From: Candidatus Rifleibacteriota bacterium
GTDB lineage: Bacteria > UBP17 > UBA6191 > JACPRK01
DNA: 6,691 bases
NCBI GenBank assembly: GCA_016213865.1
Contig: JACQZL010000049.1
Location: 1 to 6,691, forward strand
Direction of reading: 5' to 3'
Below the pieces are notes generated by a model. That model had not been told where the DNA came from. It searched no databases and was given only the letters and a program-made list of their open reading frames with translations. A program made the position numbers and the translations under genes. Positions 5,351 to 6,691 of the stretch are shown here, one piece after another. Each line of letters starts with the position of its first letter. The first letter of the stretch is position 1.

Positions 5351-6595
5351 ATGAATCTCAAGGAGATGCTCTCGGACATGGTGACCCGCGGCGCCACCGA
5401 CATCCTCTTGTCGGCGAACCACACGCCCATGTGCCGGTTCGGAGACCGCCTGCTCCCCTACGGAGAGGAACCCTTTCGGGCGGAGCTCATCCGCAAGATG
5501 GTCTTCGAGGTGATGCTCGACGAGGAGCACCGCTCGGAGTTCGAGGAGACCGGCGAAACCGACGTGACGGTCAACCTCCAGGGGGTTGGCCGGTTCCGGG
5601 CCAGTGTCTACCGACAACGGGGCGAGATGTCCGTGGCCTTCCGCACGATCCGGGCGCGTGTCCCCACGTTGGAGGAGCTGCAACTTCCCCCGTCGGTGGA
5701 GCGTCTCCTGGACGCCGTGGACGGACTGGTCCTGGTCGGCGGGCCCAGCGACTCGGGCAAGACGACGACCGTCGCTGCGATGCTCGATCACCTCAACGCT
5801 CGCCGAGAAGGCCACATCGTGACGGTCGAGGACCCGATCGAGTTCATCCTTCCGTCGAAGAAGTGCCTGGTCAGCCAGCGCGAGCTGGGGCGGGACACGG
5901 CCTCGTACCGGACGGCCCTCAAGGTCATCCTGCGGCAGGCTCCGGACATCGTCTTCATCGACGAGATGCCCGACCTCGAGACCGTTGCGGGCGTGCTGAA
6001 GCTGGCCGAGACCGGGCATCTCGTCATCTCGACTCTGCCCGCGCGCACGGCGGCCCAGGCCGTCGATCGCCTGATCGACATCTTCCCGCCCTACCAGCAG
6101 CAGCAGATCCGCGCGCAGCTCGCGCTGACCCTGCGGGGCATCGTCATCCAGCAGCTCCTGCCGGCGACCAACGGCAGCGACCGGATTGCCGCTCGCGAGG
6201 TTCTCGTGGCCACGCCGTCGGTGACCAGCCTCATCCAGGAGAACAAGACCCACCTGCTCCCGAACGTGATCGCCCAGAACGGGTCCGACGGGATGGTCTC
6301 GATGGACACCGAGTTGCGCCGCCTGGCCGAATCCGGCACCATCAGCGAGCCGATGGCCCTGGCGCGCGCCAGCGACCCGGCGGCGCTGGCCAGCGCTCAC
6401 CCCGCCGACACGAGCTTGGCCGGCCTGGAAAAGGCCCTCTACGACCACGCGGCGGAGAAGCGTCGGGCCGCCGAGATGGAGCTCAAGAGGCTCGCCGCGG
6501 GAGGAAACCGCAGCGCCGCCGATATCCTCGAACAGTTCGGGCGGTTCTACCAGACCAACTTCGAAGAGCGCAAGATCGGCCTCCGGCGAGGCTAG
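5351..6595 (+). CDS. Divergent PilT/PilU-family type IV pilus ATPase
   Basis: PilT-family ATPases are cytoplasmic hexamers that power pilus retraction at the inner membrane. This 414-residue protein aligns along its length: N-terminal PAS-like domain (MLSDMVTRGATDILLSANHTP through GRFRASVYRQRGEMSVAFRTI), then the RecA-like core. Walker A is GPSDSGKT (131-138), where PilT usually has GPTGSGKS/T. The Asp box is VTVEDPIEF (157-165). Walker B is IVFIDEMPDLET (200-211), with catalytic-type Glu205; the family norm is LVGEMRDLET. The His box reads ETGHLVISTLPARTAAQ (220-236): His223 is kept, but the second His (in TLHT) is Pro230. LRGIVIQQLLP and LIQENKTHLL complete the C-terminal subdomain. Residues 355-414 form a charged, probably coiled-coil tail. 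GGAGG at 5341-5345, five bases before ATG, fixes the start. No pil genes are in view. The substitutions suggest a PilU-like or specialised paralogue, possibly with altered ATPase activity. Confidence 0.9.
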   Translation: MNLKEMLSDMVTRGATDILLSANHTPMCRFGDRLLPYGEEPFRAELIRKMVFEVMLDEEHRSEFEETGETDVTVNLQGVGRFRASVYRQRGEMSVAFRTIRARVPTLEELQLPPSVERLLDAVDGLVLVGGPSDSGKTTTVAAMLDHLNARREGHIVTVEDPIEFILPSKKCLVSQRELGRDTASYRTALKVILRQAPDIVFIDEMPDLETVAGVLKLAETGHLVISTLPARTAAQAVDRLIDIFPPYQQQQIRAQLALTLRGIVIQQLLPATNGSDRIAAREVLVATPSVTSLIQENKTHLLPNVIAQNGSDGMVSMDTELRRLAESGTISEPMALARASDPAALASAHPADTSLAGLEKALYDHAAEKRRAAEMELKRLAAGGNRSAADILEQFGRFYQTNFEERKIGLRRG

Positions 6596-6613
6596 CATCC
6601 CTGAAACGTGGGA

Positions 6614-6630
6614 AACCGCACTGCGCGGTT
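6614..6630 (+). terminator. Small hairpin after the PilT-like gene
   Basis: Perfect 6-bp stem AACCGC (6614-6619) / GCGGTT (6625-6630) with a 5-base loop, 18 bases after the TAG stop. It is followed by GTCCTCTCC, which is pyrimidine-rich but not a T tract. It is a weak intrinsic terminator candidate only. Confidence 0.35.
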
Positions 6631-6651
6631 GTCCTCTCCGGTGATCGTAGC

Positions 6652-6670
6652 GCGGGGGCTTGTCCCCCGC
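6652..6670. repeat. Intergenic palindrome GCGGGGG-CTTGT-CCCCCGC
   Basis: Perfect 7-bp stem (6652-6658 / 6664-6670) with a 5-base loop. The surrounding wording resembles REP-like palindromes that recur between genes in some environmental, large-genome bacteria; this is from memory. Only one copy is visible and the window ends 21 bases later. It could also act as a transcript-end hairpin. Confidence 0.45.
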
Positions 6671-6691
6671 CGGTCGTGGGAAGCCGCTCCA

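Noticed and set aside
5225..6598. Minus-strand open frame of 457 residues opposite the PilT-like gene
   Set aside because: It is antisense to a full-length family member and its product is repetitive in Arg, Gly, Asp and Leu without a fold signature.
1..6691. CRISPR array, tRNA, rRNA or transposase
   Set aside because: No regularly spaced repeats, tRNA-like folds, conserved rRNA words or transposase motifs were seen on either strand.

Overview
This GC-rich bacterial window, roughly two thirds G+C by eye, carries signalling, motility-type and possible defence genes, none of them housekeeping. Large modular histidine kinases, a PilT-like ATPase and G/C-rich intergenic palindromes fit a large-genome environmental lineage such as Myxococcota, Acidobacteriota or Planctomycetota. 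The sequence alone does not settle the phylum.

Layout. (1) 1-1824, plus strand: the 3' part of a hybrid histidine kinase (ATPase domain, two receiver domains, Hpt domain). A short deletion with a frameshift near 1302-1308 breaks the second receiver, so the Hpt domain is in another frame. (2) 1825-2357: about 530 bases without a credible gene, holding a 17-bp inverted repeat with a duplicated unit and a linked direct/inverted repeat pair. (3) 2358-3655, plus strand: a tight two-gene unit with a 26-base gap. It encodes a small Cys/His-containing protein that resembles DUF5946, then a protein with a C-terminal TIR domain and an unrecognised N-terminal region. Both have good Shine-Dalgarno sites and lower GC3 than the flanking genes. 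(4) 3668-5131, minus strand: a complete membrane histidine kinase, convergent with the TIR gene and ending only 12 bases from it. No response regulator is adjacent. (5) 5132-5350: a divergent intergenic region with a perfect TATAAT facing the kinase. (6) 5351-6595, plus strand: a PilT/PilU-family ATPase with several altered motifs, followed by two small hairpins.

How they may work together. The two kinases are phosphorelay components without visible partners. The PilT-like protein would act at a type IV pilus base, but no pilus genes are in view. The most interesting unit is the DUF5946-like/TIR pair. TIR proteins are often NAD-consuming effectors of anti-phage immunity, and a small partner gene directly upstream is a typical arrangement. 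Here the catalytic-type WxxxE motif reads WxxxD, so the pair could be a divergent two-gene immune module or a non-enzymatic signalling pair. That role is inferred from architecture and composition and is not demonstrated.
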